A stretch of DNA of 64,000 nt from Lujinxingia vulgaris (GCF_007997015.1 NZ_VOSM01000003.1:186001-250000); one strand, 5' to 3'; positions 47,901-56,218 are shown, counted from the stretch's first letter. Numbers and translations are program-made. The notes: generated by a model from the letters alone, not told the origin.

Positions 47901-50109
47901 GCACACCAACCCCCTGGTGCGCGCCTCGCGCCGCCTGGAGATGGCCCGCTACGCCTCGCGTCACGGGCTCGCCGGCGCCGATGACCTTTATACGCTGGCC
48001 TGCGAGGCGACTTTCCCCGAGCTGGTCGAGCATGTGGGTCCGACTTTGGTTCCGGAGGGTGAGGCCGAACTCGACCCTGCCGACGAGGCGTCCACCGCGA
48101 TGATCCCGGCTGACTGCGAGCATATCGAGGCGCTCTACACCGCGCTCCGAGAGACCTCGCGTTGGGACCTGCTGCGCCACTGCCTTCAGGCCCATGTCGG
48201 GCGCGAAGGTTTAAGCCAGACCCGTCGCCTGGAGCTCTTTGAGTTGCTCGCCACGCTTTGCGCCGACGAGCTCGCGGACTACGAGGGCGCGCAGCGCGCG
48301 CTGACCACCTGCTGGCAGATCTCCGAAGACGCGACCTACCTGCGCTCGCTGGTGGAGCTGGCCTCGCGTTTTGAGAAGATCGACGACGCCATCGACTTCC
48401 AGCGCCGCCACTTCGAGTGCATCACCATGGACGACGAGCACGTCGTCGAGGAGCGCATTCAGTCGGGCTACTGGCTCGGCCGCCTGCTGATGAGCGTCGA
48501 CGATGAAGCGCACCTGGAGCAGGCCATCGACTGCCTGGAAGACCTCGTACACGACTACGAGGGGCTCGAAGCCTTGCACCGCGCTGAGCGGCTGCTGGCC
48601 CGCGCCCATCGTCAGGCCGGCAGTGGCCGACGCTCCGCCGAGCTCTACGAGCGTGTGCTGAAGTTCCAGGTCATCGGCGAAGAGCTCGACGACTGGCGCG
48701 CGCTGGTCGATGTGCGTCATCGTCTGCTCAATGATGTCGCCGGTGCCTACACCCTGCAGTGGCAGATCGTGCGCGCCTTCCCCGACTCTCGCGCCGACCT
48801 GGATCTGCTCATCGATCTGGCTGCCGAAGCCGGGGAGGTCGCCGATTGTGTGGAGCAGCTCGCGCAGCTCTCTCACGCGACGAGCTCGGCGGCGAAGATC
48901 GATCTACTGGCGCGCGCGGCCGAAGCCGCCGACGAGGAGCTCGGCCATATCGAAGAGGCCGCGCGCTACTTCGAGCGTCTCATCACGCTGTGTGAACAGG
49001 ACACCGAGCGCTCGGCCTACTTCCGTCGCCGCCGCGCCTTCTGCCTGGCGCGTATGGCCGGTCGCGAAGCACTGGCGATGAAGGCCTTCCGCGAGCTGCT
49101 CGCTGAAGAGCCCTTTGAGCCCACGAACTACCGTGGTCTGGAGACGCTCTTTGAGCGCGCCCAGGCTCACGATCGCCTGCGCCTGACCCGCCAGACCCTG
49201 CGCGCGCTGGGCGCGAAGGTGGAGCTCAGTGAGGCCCGCACCAAGACCACGCCCTCGCGCGCGGTCGACGCCGAGCTGGTGGAGCGCCACCTGATCGACG
49301 ATGCCCTTCGCGGCGGCGTCTTCCAGGCGCTGCAGGCGGCGGTGCCCCTTGTGGAGCGCGTCTTCTCGGAGACCTTGCCCCAGAAGAAGGCCCTCGACGG
49401 TCAGCGCCTGCGCTCCGGCGATCATCCGGTCTACGACGCGATCGCCGATGGTTTTGCCGCCATCGGCGTGGTGAAGTTCCGACTCGTTGTGGGCGACAGC
49501 GGCCCGGAGCATCCGGTGGTCTTCGCTGAGAGCACGCCGACGGTCTGGCTCAATGAGGCGCTGATCGACGGGCTCAGTGAGGCCGGGCTGCGCTTTGTCG
49601 GCGGCTACTGCGCCGCGCTCGTCGTCAGCGACCTTGCGCCCTTGATGAGCCTGGATGGCCGTCAGGTCTGGCACCTGATGGAGGGCGTTGCCCTGCGTCA
49701 GAACGGCCGCGGGTTTACAGACCGCGTCGATCTGCAGAGCCAGGAGCTCGGCGAGCAGGTCGGTGGGCCTTTCCACACCCCGGCGCGCCGTCGTCTGGCC
49801 CAGGCGATTGAGGCGCATGAGGGCCTCATTGAGCGACTGGCCACGGCCCATTGTGAGGCGTGGGGCCGCAACGTCGACGCGTTTGCCGCGCGTTTTGGTC
49901 TCTTGATCTGCGGCGATGTGGCCGCCGCCGTCGAAGCGATGCTTCGCCTGGAAGGTTGGGGCATGGCGCTCGACGAGGTCGCCACCCAGAAACGCATCCG
50001 CCACCACGACGGTGTGGGAGCGCTGGTCGCTTTCGCCCACGACGACGCCTTCCTGGAGCTTCGCTACCGCCTGGGACTGGCCGGCCGCCCCAGCGCGCTG
50101 GAGATCTGA
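44926..50109 (+). CDS. Giant TPR-repeat protein, 1727 residues
   Basis: No signal peptide or membrane helix, so cytoplasmic. A short basic N-terminus is followed by ~1,450 residues of TPR-like helix pairs; a recognisable run at ~390-800 repeats a unit such as AAEVYREALSYDPRHVPALRALGRLY-x-RREN-W about every 40-70 residues, interrupted by longer helical segments. The last ~270 residues are a separate domain (PVVFAESTPTVWLNEALIDGLSEAGLRFVGGYCAALV) resembling a degenerate, HExxH-free peptidase-like domain seen at the C-terminus of long myxobacterial TPR proteins. ATG 44926 has an AGGAG site at spacing six. Protein-interaction scaffold; specific role unknown. Confidence 0.92.
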   Translation: MAQSISDVFSRAHDSDRTQRRTARFVAPKSDEAPPSAAQTPTLNLSAGEADEARRAAFRPRESVALRRDVLEAFVAASLADRAHVAEDDAEVARRHIEVARACEALGDFERALEMLRCAGIHEVMTWEVAHLVRRLRRALGDDDAVIDALERALALRDQPSWAPTYVELELATTRWMRGGSPDEVLRGCDRAADEREGRACLDIFAALWALHLRCDALLERGEFEEALSALEEAARLPELSVDIRQALESRRAVWLHVFGRHDEARDLLNDLANQGQLPGDLDDLLVSLCFESGEVGRAFGVLRRSARQELRQGVHAVPLAMLHLTASDHPAAARDVLRQGTERDDDWTLLRLREHLLESEPEAQGGGGSELIDVLNRRLEGPLSVSERVSTLTRLGRLYEVEAGLAEAAAEVYREALSYDPRHVPALRALGRLYTRRENWRGLADLYEREITSADSAAGAWRRHFQLAEVYEHRLERDERALEHYLLVLEVRPNYLPALKSAARILSRLERWTQLADLFLGLVEVAPSRRQKLYLLDKVAEVAEQQLKNYEVAIGAWLEILAIDETNPRCFAALGRLYARTHRWEDLIALNEREIALIDDPEEVAATWLRNAEVAEQQLDDVVRAERYYRRALEVLPDFLPALEALGRIYMRGSRWDEIVQMTGRELHTITDPRAAARQLGALAELLETRLERRDEAVAIYEQLLAMNPNDSHVFNALSRLYRQSGAWTSLEALLLNRLAYITGAAELAAGWGELAMIAEWRLNNAQDACARYLEALQVEPTNTHWLGGVARTWKRAGHAPDAIADQLEDLLMHATEATLRDRYFMVIARLRERAEVSPDASRAYRAHGAADSLENQIVLRVAMACAAERAELAQARVRLPHHPLQALVAMGRHNLNAWERDALAGHEFEMLPSAARAFLSQEIELTSAAAATNLSGLSADLVAVLNGSEIFAQNPGDSMSAAEQRLRALQARRLQEHARYLSWTTLEADTHTNPLVRASRRLEMARYASRHGLAGADDLYTLACEATFPELVEHVGPTLVPEGEAELDPADEASTAMIPADCEHIEALYTALRETSRWDLLRHCLQAHVGREGLSQTRRLELFELLATLCADELADYEGAQRALTTCWQISEDATYLRSLVELASRFEKIDDAIDFQRRHFECITMDDEHVVEERIQSGYWLGRLLMSVDDEAHLEQAIDCLEDLVHDYEGLEALHRAERLLARAHRQAGSGRRSAELYERVLKFQVIGEELDDWRALVDVRHRLLNDVAGAYTLQWQIVRAFPDSRADLDLLIDLAAEAGEVADCVEQLAQLSHATSSAAKIDLLARAAEAADEELGHIEEAARYFERLITLCEQDTERSAYFRRRRAFCLARMAGREALAMKAFRELLAEEPFEPTNYRGLETLFERAQAHDRLRLTRQTLRALGAKVELSEARTKTTPSRAVDAELVERHLIDDALRGGVFQALQAAVPLVERVFSETLPQKKALDGQRLRSGDHPVYDAIADGFAAIGVVKFRLVVGDSGPEHPVVFAESTPTVWLNEALIDGLSEAGLRFVGGYCAALVVSDLAPLMSLDGRQVWHLMEGVALRQNGRGFTDRVDLQSQELGEQVGGPFHTPARRRLAQAIEAHEGLIERLATAHCEAWGRNVDAFAARFGLLICGDVAAAVEAMLRLEGWGMALDEVATQKRIRHHDGVGALVAFAHDDAFLELRYRLGLAGRPSALEI

Positions 50110-50142
50110 ACAGGCATTGAGACCGGCACAGCCTTCATGATG

Positions 50143-50172
50143 AAAACACCCCGGAGCGATCCGGGGTGTTTT
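50143..50172 (+). terminator. Terminator after the giant TPR gene
   Basis: 13-bp perfect stem (AAAACACCCCGGA and complement; arms 50143-50155 and 50160-50172), loop GCGA, followed by T to 50176. Confidence 0.95.
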
Positions 50173-50195
50173 TTTTATACGCGCAACAATCGAAG

Positions 50196-50233
50196 TTTAG
50201 TCTTGCCTAAATCTTTTATGGGGTTAGATTAAC
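50196..50233 (+). promoter_or_regulatory. Promoter with DtxR-box-like operator before the metal importer
   Basis: TTTAGTCTTGCCTAAA (50196-50211) is a dyad (TTTAG/CTAAA); its inner 14 bases match the classic iron-box core TTAGGTTAGCCTAA at 11 positions. It overlaps a possible -35 TTGCCT (50203-50208). A second element GTTAGATTAAC (50223-50233) covers a possible -10 TAGATT (50225-50230, spacer 16). The start codon is at 50306. The layout implies repression by a metal-bound DtxR-family protein, one of which is encoded in the same cluster. Confidence 0.65.
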
Positions 50234-50305
50234 TTCTCAGGTGGGGGCGGCTAATTTTCGCCCGGGCGCATAGGGTATGCGCCGACATCGCCTGTGAGGC
50301 TTATT

Positions 50306-51289
50306 ATGATGACGATGAACCAACTTTTTCTGCGCGTTGCCTTCGTGGTGGCACTGATGCTGTTGAGCGCGTGTGAGCGCGAGGCGGAGCCCGTCGACGA
50401 TCGCCCGGTGGTTGTCGCGACCACGACCATGCTCGAGGATCTGACTCGTGAGCTGGCCGGCGACGATGTCCGGGTGGTGGGGCTGCTCTCCGCGGGCGCC
50501 GACCCACACATCTACCAACCTCGCCCGGCCGACGCTCGCCAGATCGCCGAGAGCGACCTGGTGGTCATGAACGGGCTGCTGCTCGAAGGCTGGATGGAGG
50601 GTTTAGTGCGCCACGCCGGCGGTGAGCGGCCTATTCTGGTGGTCGGCGAGCGCATTGAAGAAGATCGTCTGATGTCGGTCGATGGCGCGGTGGACCCGCA
50701 CTTCTGGTTCGACGTGGCGCTCTGGCAAGAGGGGGGCAAAGGGGTCGCCGAAGCGCTGCAAGCGCTCTTCGATGAGGGTGACGCACGTCGCGCGGCGATC
50801 GCCTCGCGTCACGCCCGCTACGACGAGGAGCTCGAAGCGCTCGATGACTGGGTGCGCGCCCAGCTGGCGACCGTTCCCGAAGAACAGCGGGTGCTCATCA
50901 CCAGCCATGACGCCTTTGGCTACTTCGGACGCGCCTACGATCTGGACGTCGAGGCCATCCAGGGCTTGAGCACCGAGCAGGAGGCCAGCCAGCGTGACGT
51001 CATCAACATGATCGAGGTGGTGCGCAAACGAAACGCGCCCGCGGTCTTTATGGAGTCCTCGGTCGCGCCCGGGCTTATTGAGCAGGTCGCGCGTGAGACC
51101 GGCGCGCGCATCAGTGGGCCTCTTTACTCCGATAGCCTGGGGCCGGAGCAGAGCGGGGCGCACACCTACGTCAAGATGGTGGAGTCCAACGTGCGCCTGA
51201 TCACCGGCGCCTTAGGTGGCAGCCCCGAGGCTTTTAAATGGCGAGCGACACGCACCTCGCCAGCAGGTTCCGAGGAGAGCGACGCATGA
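50306..51289 (+). CDS. Metal ABC transporter substrate-binding lipoprotein
   Basis: A 327-residue cluster A-I solute-binding protein for Zn or Mn. Lipobox LLSAC with Cys 23, VVATTTMLEDLTRELAGD start, first ligand His in SAGADPHIYQP, second in DPHFWFD, third region in ITSHDAFGYF (His), and a final acidic ligand in GPLYSDSLG. There is no long His-rich loop as in ZnuA, which mildly favours Mn. ATG 50306 has a GAGG site at spacing six; the in-frame GTG at 50294 overlaps that site. First gene of the importer operon; its stop overlaps the ATPase start. Confidence 0.94.
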   Translation: MMTMNQLFLRVAFVVALMLLSACEREAEPVDDRPVVVATTTMLEDLTRELAGDDVRVVGLLSAGADPHIYQPRPADARQIAESDLVVMNGLLLEGWMEGLVRHAGGERPILVVGERIEEDRLMSVDGAVDPHFWFDVALWQEGGKGVAEALQALFDEGDARRAAIASRHARYDEELEALDDWVRAQLATVPEEQRVLITSHDAFGYFGRAYDLDVEAIQGLSTEQEASQRDVINMIEVVRKRNAPAVFMESSVAPGLIEQVARETGARISGPLYSDSLGPEQSGAHTYVKMVESNVRLITGALGGSPEAFKWRATRTSPAGSEESDA

Positions 51290-52044
51290 GCCGTAGCGAT
51301 GCGCTGAACATCCAGAACCTCAACCTCTCCTACGGCGCTGAGCGGGTCGTCGAAGACGTCAACCTGCGCCTTCAGCCCGGGAGCCTGGTCGGCATCGTCG
51401 GACCGAACGGAGCGGGAAAGTCCACGCTGATCAAGGCGATCGCCGGCGCCAAAGATCCCGACAGCGGCACGGTGACCATCTGCGGTGACACCGGGCGACG
51501 CGGGCGACAGAAGTTGACCTACGTGCCCCAACGCGGCGAGGTCGACTGGGACTTTCCGATCACGGCGGAGGAGGTCGTGCGTCAGGGCCGCTTTGCGCAT
51601 GTCGGGCTCTTGCGTCGCTTTAACGCCGACGACAAAGGCGCAGTCGCAGACGCCCTCGACGCGGTCGCAATGACGCCCTTAAAGCATCGCCAGATTGGAG
51701 AACTCTCCGGCGGGCAGCAGCAACGCGTGTTTCTGGCGCGCGCGCTGGCCCAGGGCGGAGAGGTCTTCCTGATGGACGAGCCCTTCGCCGGCGTCGACGC
51801 GGCCACCGAGAAGGCGATTGTCGACGTGCTCCGCGCGCTTCGCGACGCGGGCAAAACCGTAGTGGTGGTGCACCACGACCTGGTCACGGTGAGCGACTAC
51901 TTCGATGAGCTCGTCTTATTGAACCGCACCATCATCGCCCACGGCCCCACCTCCGAGGTCTTTACGCCGGAGAACATGCGGAAGACCTACGGCGGAAACC
52001 TTGCGATTTTTGAGCGCCGCGACGCGGCCGAAGCGGTGGAGTAG
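51286..52044 (+). CDS. Metal ABC transporter ATP-binding protein
   Basis: A 252-residue ATPase of the ZnuC/MntB group. Walker A GPNGAGKST, Q-loop VPQRGEVDWDFP (typical of this family), signature LSGGQQQR, Walker B VFLMDEPFAGVD and switch His in VVVHHDL. ATG overlaps the stop of the binding-protein gene (ATGA). It powers import through the two permeases encoded next. Confidence 0.96.
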   Translation: MSRSDALNIQNLNLSYGAERVVEDVNLRLQPGSLVGIVGPNGAGKSTLIKAIAGAKDPDSGTVTICGDTGRRGRQKLTYVPQRGEVDWDFPITAEEVVRQGRFAHVGLLRRFNADDKGAVADALDAVAMTPLKHRQIGELSGGQQQRVFLARALAQGGEVFLMDEPFAGVDAATEKAIVDVLRALRDAGKTVVVVHHDLVTVSDYFDELVLLNRTIIAHGPTSEVFTPENMRKTYGGNLAIFERRDAAEAVE

Positions 52045-52048
52045 GGCG

Positions 52049-52987
52049 ATGAAGACGGGCAGTACCGAGATCTTCTGGAGCCGCGCCGCCGAGTTCTTCT
52101 CTTTGCAGTACGACTTTGCGCTCTATGCGTTACTCGCGGCGGTGCTGGTCGGGGTGATTTGCGGGTTGGTCGGCACCTTTATGGTGCTGCGAGGCATGTC
52201 CCTGGTGGGGGACGCCGCCGGCCACGCAACCCTGCCCGGCGTGGCGATTGCATTTTTGATCACTGGCACCAAGAGCGCGCCGGCGCTTCTGCTCGGCGCG
52301 CTCGCCAGTGCGGTGCTCGCTGCGATGACCATCACCTGGATCAGCCGCGGGCCGCGCGTACGCGCCGATGCCGCGATTGGCATTGTGCTCTCGACCTTTT
52401 TCGGTCTGGGGATCGTCCTGCTCTCGTATATTCAGGCCTCACCCACCGGACAGCAGGCCGGCCTCTCGGAGTATCTCTTCGGCAACGCGGCGGCGGTCAC
52501 CCCGGCGCAGATCGGCGTCGTCGCCCTGGCCGGGGCGCTGCTCGTGGTGCTCGTCGGCGTCTTCTACCGACCGCTCTCGCTGATGGTCTTCGATGAGCGA
52601 TTTGCGCAGTCGCTGGGGTTGCCGACCCACTGGCTGGAGTTGGGGCTGATGGCCGCGCTGGCCGTCGCGGTGGTGCTCTCCATTCAGGCGGTCGGCGTGA
52701 TTCTGGTCGCGGCGATGCTGATCATTCCTCCCTCCGCGGCGCGTTTTCTCTCCAAAAAACTCCCCGGCGTGATGTTCGCCTCGATCTTAATTGGCGGCAT
52801 CAGCGGGGCGATCGGCGCGATGATCTCGTACGTGTACGAGGGCGTGGCCACCGGCCCGGCGATGGTGTTGGTGGCGGTCGTGTTCTTCGCACTGGCGCTG
52901 GCCTTTGGGCCGGTGGGCGGCGCGTTACCCCGCGCCCTGCGTCGACGAAGCGCTCGCCAGATCGCGCTGCAGAGAGGCTTGCGATGA
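52049..52987 (+). CDS. Metal ABC transporter permease 1
   Basis: A 312-residue permease of the ABC-3 family (ZnuB/MntB type), eight to nine predicted helices. GTFMVLRGMSLVGDAAGHATLPGVAIAFLITG is the family signature, and the C-terminus ends in a basic tail. ATG 52049 has a GGAG site and starts 4 bases after the ATPase stop; the in-frame upstream start at 52001 would lie inside the ATPase gene. Overlaps the second permease by 4 bases. The two permeases are paralogous, so the channel is probably a heterodimer. Confidence 0.96.
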   Translation: MKTGSTEIFWSRAAEFFSLQYDFALYALLAAVLVGVICGLVGTFMVLRGMSLVGDAAGHATLPGVAIAFLITGTKSAPALLLGALASAVLAAMTITWISRGPRVRADAAIGIVLSTFFGLGIVLLSYIQASPTGQQAGLSEYLFGNAAAVTPAQIGVVALAGALLVVLVGVFYRPLSLMVFDERFAQSLGLPTHWLELGLMAALAVAVVLSIQAVGVILVAAMLIIPPSAARFLSKKLPGVMFASILIGGISGAIGAMISYVYEGVATGPAMVLVAVVFFALALAFGPVGGALPRALRRRSARQIALQRGLR

Positions 52988-53886
52988 CCTTCCTTATCGA
53001 ACCCTGGCAGTGGGGCGACTGGATGTGGCGGGGCATGCTCACGCTGAACCTCGTGGCGATCACGAGCGCGGTGTTGGGCGTCTTTTTGTACCTGCGTCGC
53101 ATGAGTCTTATCGCCGATGCGCTGGCGCACGTGGCGCTGCCCGGCATCGTGATGGCCTTTCTGGTCACGGGCTCGCTCGATGGGGCGTTGATGCTGGGGG
53201 GGGCCGCGCTGGTGGGGCTCTTTACAGCGGTAGCCATTGAGTGGGTTAGCCGCCAGCCGACGGTTCGCAGCGACGCGGCCATCGGCGTGGTCTTCACCGC
53301 GCTCTTTGCCCTGGGCGTGATCCTGCTCTCAACCCGGGTTCGTGATGCGCATATTGATACCCACTGCCTGCTCTTCGGCGATGTGCTCGGCGTGAGCGAC
53401 CGCGCGCTGAGCCTCGTCGTCTGGAGCACCCCGGTGGTCCTGGGGTTGGTGGCCATCTTTTACCGCTGGCTTTCGGTCAGCAGCTTTGACGCGCGTTTTG
53501 CGCTGGCGCTGGGGGTGCCGGTTGCCGCCCTTAACTACGGGTTAATGAGCGCGGTGACGGTCACGGCAGTGGCCGGTTTTGAGGCGGTGGGTGCGGTGCT
53601 CGTCATCGCCCTGATCATCGTGCCGGCGGCCACCGCACATCTGCTGGCCCGAAGCCTTAAGGGAATGCTGGCGGTAAGCGTCGGCCACGGGATCATCGCC
53701 AGCTGGGTGGGGATGTACCTGGCCATCGGCCTCAATATCTCCGCGGCCGGCGCGGTGGTCGTGGCCGGTGGTGCGCTCTACGCGCTGGCCTTTCTCTTTG
53801 CTCCGGGCCACGGGCGTTTCTGGCGCTGGCGACGGCGCTCCCTGGCCCACAGAGGGCAGCACCAGCCCTTGTCGCCCCCGGGGTGA
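52984..53886 (+). CDS. Metal ABC transporter permease 2
   Basis: A 300-residue ABC-3 permease, paralogue of the preceding gene (GVFLYLRRMSLIADALAHVALPGIVMAFLVTG aligns with its signature). The AIGVVFTALFALGVILLS and EAVGAVLVIALIIVPAATAHLL segments are conserved. ATG within ATGA overlap. Two distinct permeases with one ATPase is the arrangement of the MntABCD and TroABCD systems. Confidence 0.95.
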   Translation: MTFLIEPWQWGDWMWRGMLTLNLVAITSAVLGVFLYLRRMSLIADALAHVALPGIVMAFLVTGSLDGALMLGGAALVGLFTAVAIEWVSRQPTVRSDAAIGVVFTALFALGVILLSTRVRDAHIDTHCLLFGDVLGVSDRALSLVVWSTPVVLGLVAIFYRWLSVSSFDARFALALGVPVAALNYGLMSAVTVTAVAGFEAVGAVLVIALIIVPAATAHLLARSLKGMLAVSVGHGIIASWVGMYLAIGLNISAAGAVVVAGGALYALAFLFAPGHGRFWRWRRRSLAHRGQHQPLSPPG

Positions 53887-53889
53887 TCT

Positions 53890-53912
53890 GTTAGACCCCG
53901 CCTGAATCTAAC
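53890..53912 (+). promoter_or_regulatory. Inverted repeat before the DtxR-family regulator gene
   Basis: GTTAGAC (53890-53896) and ATCTAAC (53906-53912) are opposed half-sites with a 9-base gap; six of seven positions are complementary. The half-site GTTAGA(T/C) also occurs at 50223-50229 before the importer. It ends 8 bases before the first ATG of the regulator, fitting an autoregulatory operator. Confidence 0.55.
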
Positions 53913-53920
53913 CCCTCGCC

Positions 53921-54601
53921 ATGGATGATGCGTCGATGCCCACGATTTCGGTCGAAAACTACCTCAAGGCCGTCTTTCATCTTCAGGGGGATGCTGGCGA
54001 GCGGGTCAAGACCAAGGCGCTTGCCGAACACCTGGACATCTCGCTGCCCTCGGTCACCGGGATGCTCAAGTCGCTGGCCGACGAAGGCCTGGTGGATTAC
54101 CTGCCTTACCGCGGCGCCTTGCTCACCGAGGCGGGCCGTCGCATGGCCCTGCGCGTGATCCGCAATCACCGCCTCATTGAGGTCTTTTTGATGAAGACCC
54201 TCGACTACAGCTGGGATGAGGTGCACGCAGAAGCTGAGCGCCTGGAACATGCCGTCAGCGACACCCTTGTCGCGCGCATTGAGCAGGCCCTGGGGTACCC
54301 CAAATTCGATCCCCACGGCGACCCGATCCCCAGCGCCGATGGCGAAATCTCTCGCCGCGATGTGATGCCGCTCAGCGTGGCCACCGCCGGGATGTGGGTG
54401 CGTGTGGAGCGCGTGCTCGACCAGACCCCGGAGGTGCTGCGCTACCTCGACCGCATCGGTCTTCGCCCCGGGGGGCTTGTACACGTGCGGGAGGTGCTCA
54501 GTTTCGATGGCCAGATGTTTCTGACGCTCAACGACGAAGATGTCTCCGTCAGCGAGAGTCTGGCAGCCAAGATGCTGGTCACCGAGGTGGAGTCCCCGTG
54601 A
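53921..54601 (+). CDS. DtxR/MntR-family metal-dependent regulator
   Basis: A 226-residue regulator. An N-terminal winged helix-turn-helix (VKTKALAEHLDISLPSVTGMLKSLADEGLVDYLPY), a metal-binding dimerisation domain (NHRLIEVFLMKTLDYSWDEVHAEAERLEHAVSD, DPHGDPIPS) and a C-terminal FeoA/SH3-like domain. It should bind DNA when loaded with Mn2+ or Fe2+. Encoded after the metal importer, with dyads in front of both. Start uncertain: ATG 53921 or ATG 53936; neither has a strong ribosome site. Length with the FeoA domain fits the DtxR branch rather than short MntR. Confidence 0.94.
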   Translation: MDDASMPTISVENYLKAVFHLQGDAGERVKTKALAEHLDISLPSVTGMLKSLADEGLVDYLPYRGALLTEAGRRMALRVIRNHRLIEVFLMKTLDYSWDEVHAEAERLEHAVSDTLVARIEQALGYPKFDPHGDPIPSADGEISRRDVMPLSVATAGMWVRVERVLDQTPEVLRYLDRIGLRPGGLVHVREVLSFDGQMFLTLNDEDVSVSESLAAKMLVTEVESP

Positions 54602-55026
54602 GTGATGCATACGCGCTGAGCGTTCAAGTGGAGGATGCGCCCGAGAAGGCGACACTGCTCTACGACGCCGAGTGTGGTTTTTGCACCTACTGGGCGCGGC
54701 GCTGGGCGATGAAGATCGGTGACGCCCTGAGCATCGTCGCGCTGCAAAGGCGAGGGGAGCGCTTCCCGGTTATCGCCGAGCGCGACCTGCTGGAGGCGAT
54801 TCATTTTGTCGACGTCGAGGGTAGCGTCTGGCGTGGGGCGGCGGCAGTCTACAAAGCCGCGTCGTTGCGCCCACGTTACCGTCTGCCCTGGTGGATGTAC
54901 CGCTACGTTCCGGGGTTTCGACAGCTGAGCGAGTGGGGCTACCGGCTGGTGGCCAACAACCGTATGACGGCCTCCAGGTTGACGCGGTGGATGCGACGCG
55001 AACTTCCCGATGACGCGCCCAGATAG
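54598..55026 (+). CDS. DCC-family thiol-disulfide oxidoreductase (DUF393)
   Basis: A 142-residue DCC (YuxK/DUF393) protein. The family start LLYDAECGFCTYW contains the D-x-x-CGFC motif, followed by YRLPWWMYRYVPGF. Start is GTG 54598, which overlaps the regulator stop (GTGA) and has GGAG at spacing five, so it is translationally coupled to the DtxR-family gene. Thioredoxin-like; physiological substrate not established. Coupling to a metal regulator is noteworthy but not proof of a metal role. Confidence 0.92.
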   Translation: MSDAYALSVQVEDAPEKATLLYDAECGFCTYWARRWAMKIGDALSIVALQRRGERFPVIAERDLLEAIHFVDVEGSVWRGAAAVYKAASLRPRYRLPWWMYRYVPGFRQLSEWGYRLVANNRMTASRLTRWMRRELPDDAPR

Positions 55027-55060
55027 GGGCGCGATAGCGCCTGGCAAGCGTCAGCAGTTG

Positions 55061-55089
55061 TAGACAGGCAAGGGGGCGGTTCTTATAGT
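55061..55089 (+). promoter_or_regulatory. Probable sigma-70 promoter for folD
   Basis: TAGACA (55061-55066), 17-base spacer, TATAGT (55084-55089). Transcription from ~55096 excludes the in-frame GTG at 55088 as the folD start. Confidence 0.6.
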
Positions 55090-55132
55090 GCGCCGGAGTT
55101 CGGTGCCACCCACTTTGATGGGGTTATTGTCT

Positions 55133-56134
55133 ATGGTGTTTGAGATCGCGACACAGCCGCTTCGCGAGGCGGCACAGGCCGGAGCGCCGGGGGTGCTCGA
55201 TGGCAAGGCGGTGGCCGCAGCGCTGCTCTCACAGGTCGAAGACGCCACCGCGGCGCTCGCTAAGCGCGACATCGTGCCCACACTTGCTGTCGTGCGCGTG
55301 GGCGATGATGTGGCCAGTGAGATCTATGTGCGCCACAAGGAGCGCGCCTGCGCGAAGGTCGGCATCGACTTCCGCCACGAGCATCTCCCCGCCACTGCGA
55401 CGGAAGCCGAGGTGCTCGCCACGCTTCGACGCCTCAACGACGATGAGAGCGTGCACGGCATCTTGCTGCAGCTTCCGCTCCCCGGAGACATGAACGGCGC
55501 CGATCTGCTCACCGCGATCGATCCGCAGAAAGACGTCGACGGGTTTCACCCCCTAAACCTGGGCGGGTTGATGAGCGGCAACGCCGTTCTGGAGCCCTGC
55601 ACGCCGCGCGGAGTGATGACGCTGCTGGCAGCCTCCGGAGTGGAGCTTACCGGAAAACACGCGGTGGTGATCGGCCGCAGCGTCATCGTCGGTCGCCCGA
55701 TGTCGTTGATGTTGGCCCGCGCCAACGCCACTGTCACCCTCTGCCATCGTCACACCCGCGACCTCGCCGAGCTCGTCTCCCGGGCCGAGGTGCTGGTGGT
55801 GGCGACCGGCGTCGCCGGGCTTGTTCACGGCGACTGGGTTCGCCCCGGGGCGGTGGTGATCGATGTGGGGATCAGCCGCGTGGATGGCAAACTTCGCGGC
55901 GATGTCGACTTTGAAGGCGCGCGCCAGCGCGCAGCCGCCATCACCCCGGTCCCCGGTGGTGTGGGCCCGATGACGGTGGCCACTCTGATGGAAAACCTGG
56001 TGCGCGCGGTGTGTGTGCGCCACGGTTTGCTCTTCCGAGACGGTGAGCTCATTGATGCCGCCTCGGCAGGCGTTCGTTTTGACTCCGGCGTGGGGCTCGC
56101 GCCCTGGCGTGCGCGCCCCATCGCTTCGACCTGA
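55133..56134 (+). CDS. folD: Methylene-THF dehydrogenase/cyclohydrolase FolD
   Basis: A 333-residue bifunctional enzyme interconverting 5,10-methylene-, methenyl- and 10-formyl-THF with NADP+. Catalytic Lys in YVRHKERACAKVGI, LQLPLP, DPQKDVDGFHP, the NADP loop GRSVIVGRPMSLML and PVPGGVGPMTVATLMEN. It has an N-terminal extension of ~20 residues and ~35 extra C-terminal residues beyond the usual ~290. Start ATG 55133 is preferred to ATG 55118. It sits before glycine cleavage genes that feed methylene-THF into the same pool. Confidence 0.97.
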   Translation: MVFEIATQPLREAAQAGAPGVLDGKAVAAALLSQVEDATAALAKRDIVPTLAVVRVGDDVASEIYVRHKERACAKVGIDFRHEHLPATATEAEVLATLRRLNDDESVHGILLQLPLPGDMNGADLLTAIDPQKDVDGFHPLNLGGLMSGNAVLEPCTPRGVMTLLAASGVELTGKHAVVIGRSVIVGRPMSLMLARANATVTLCHRHTRDLAELVSRAEVLVVATGVAGLVHGDWVRPGAVVIDVGISRVDGKLRGDVDFEGARQRAAAITPVPGGVGPMTVATLMENLVRAVCVRHGLLFRDGELIDAASAGVRFDSGVGLAPWRARPIAST

Positions 56135-56218
56135 GCCCGCTGGATCTTTAACGCGATTGGCACAGCGCTAACCCTGCTACCCGGGCTGCGTGAGGTGCCC
56201 CGATGATGGAAGCCCCCT

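Noticed and set aside
56135-56218. Glycine riboswitch before gcvT
   Set aside because: Only 84 bases between folD and gcvT and no tandem aptamer pattern.
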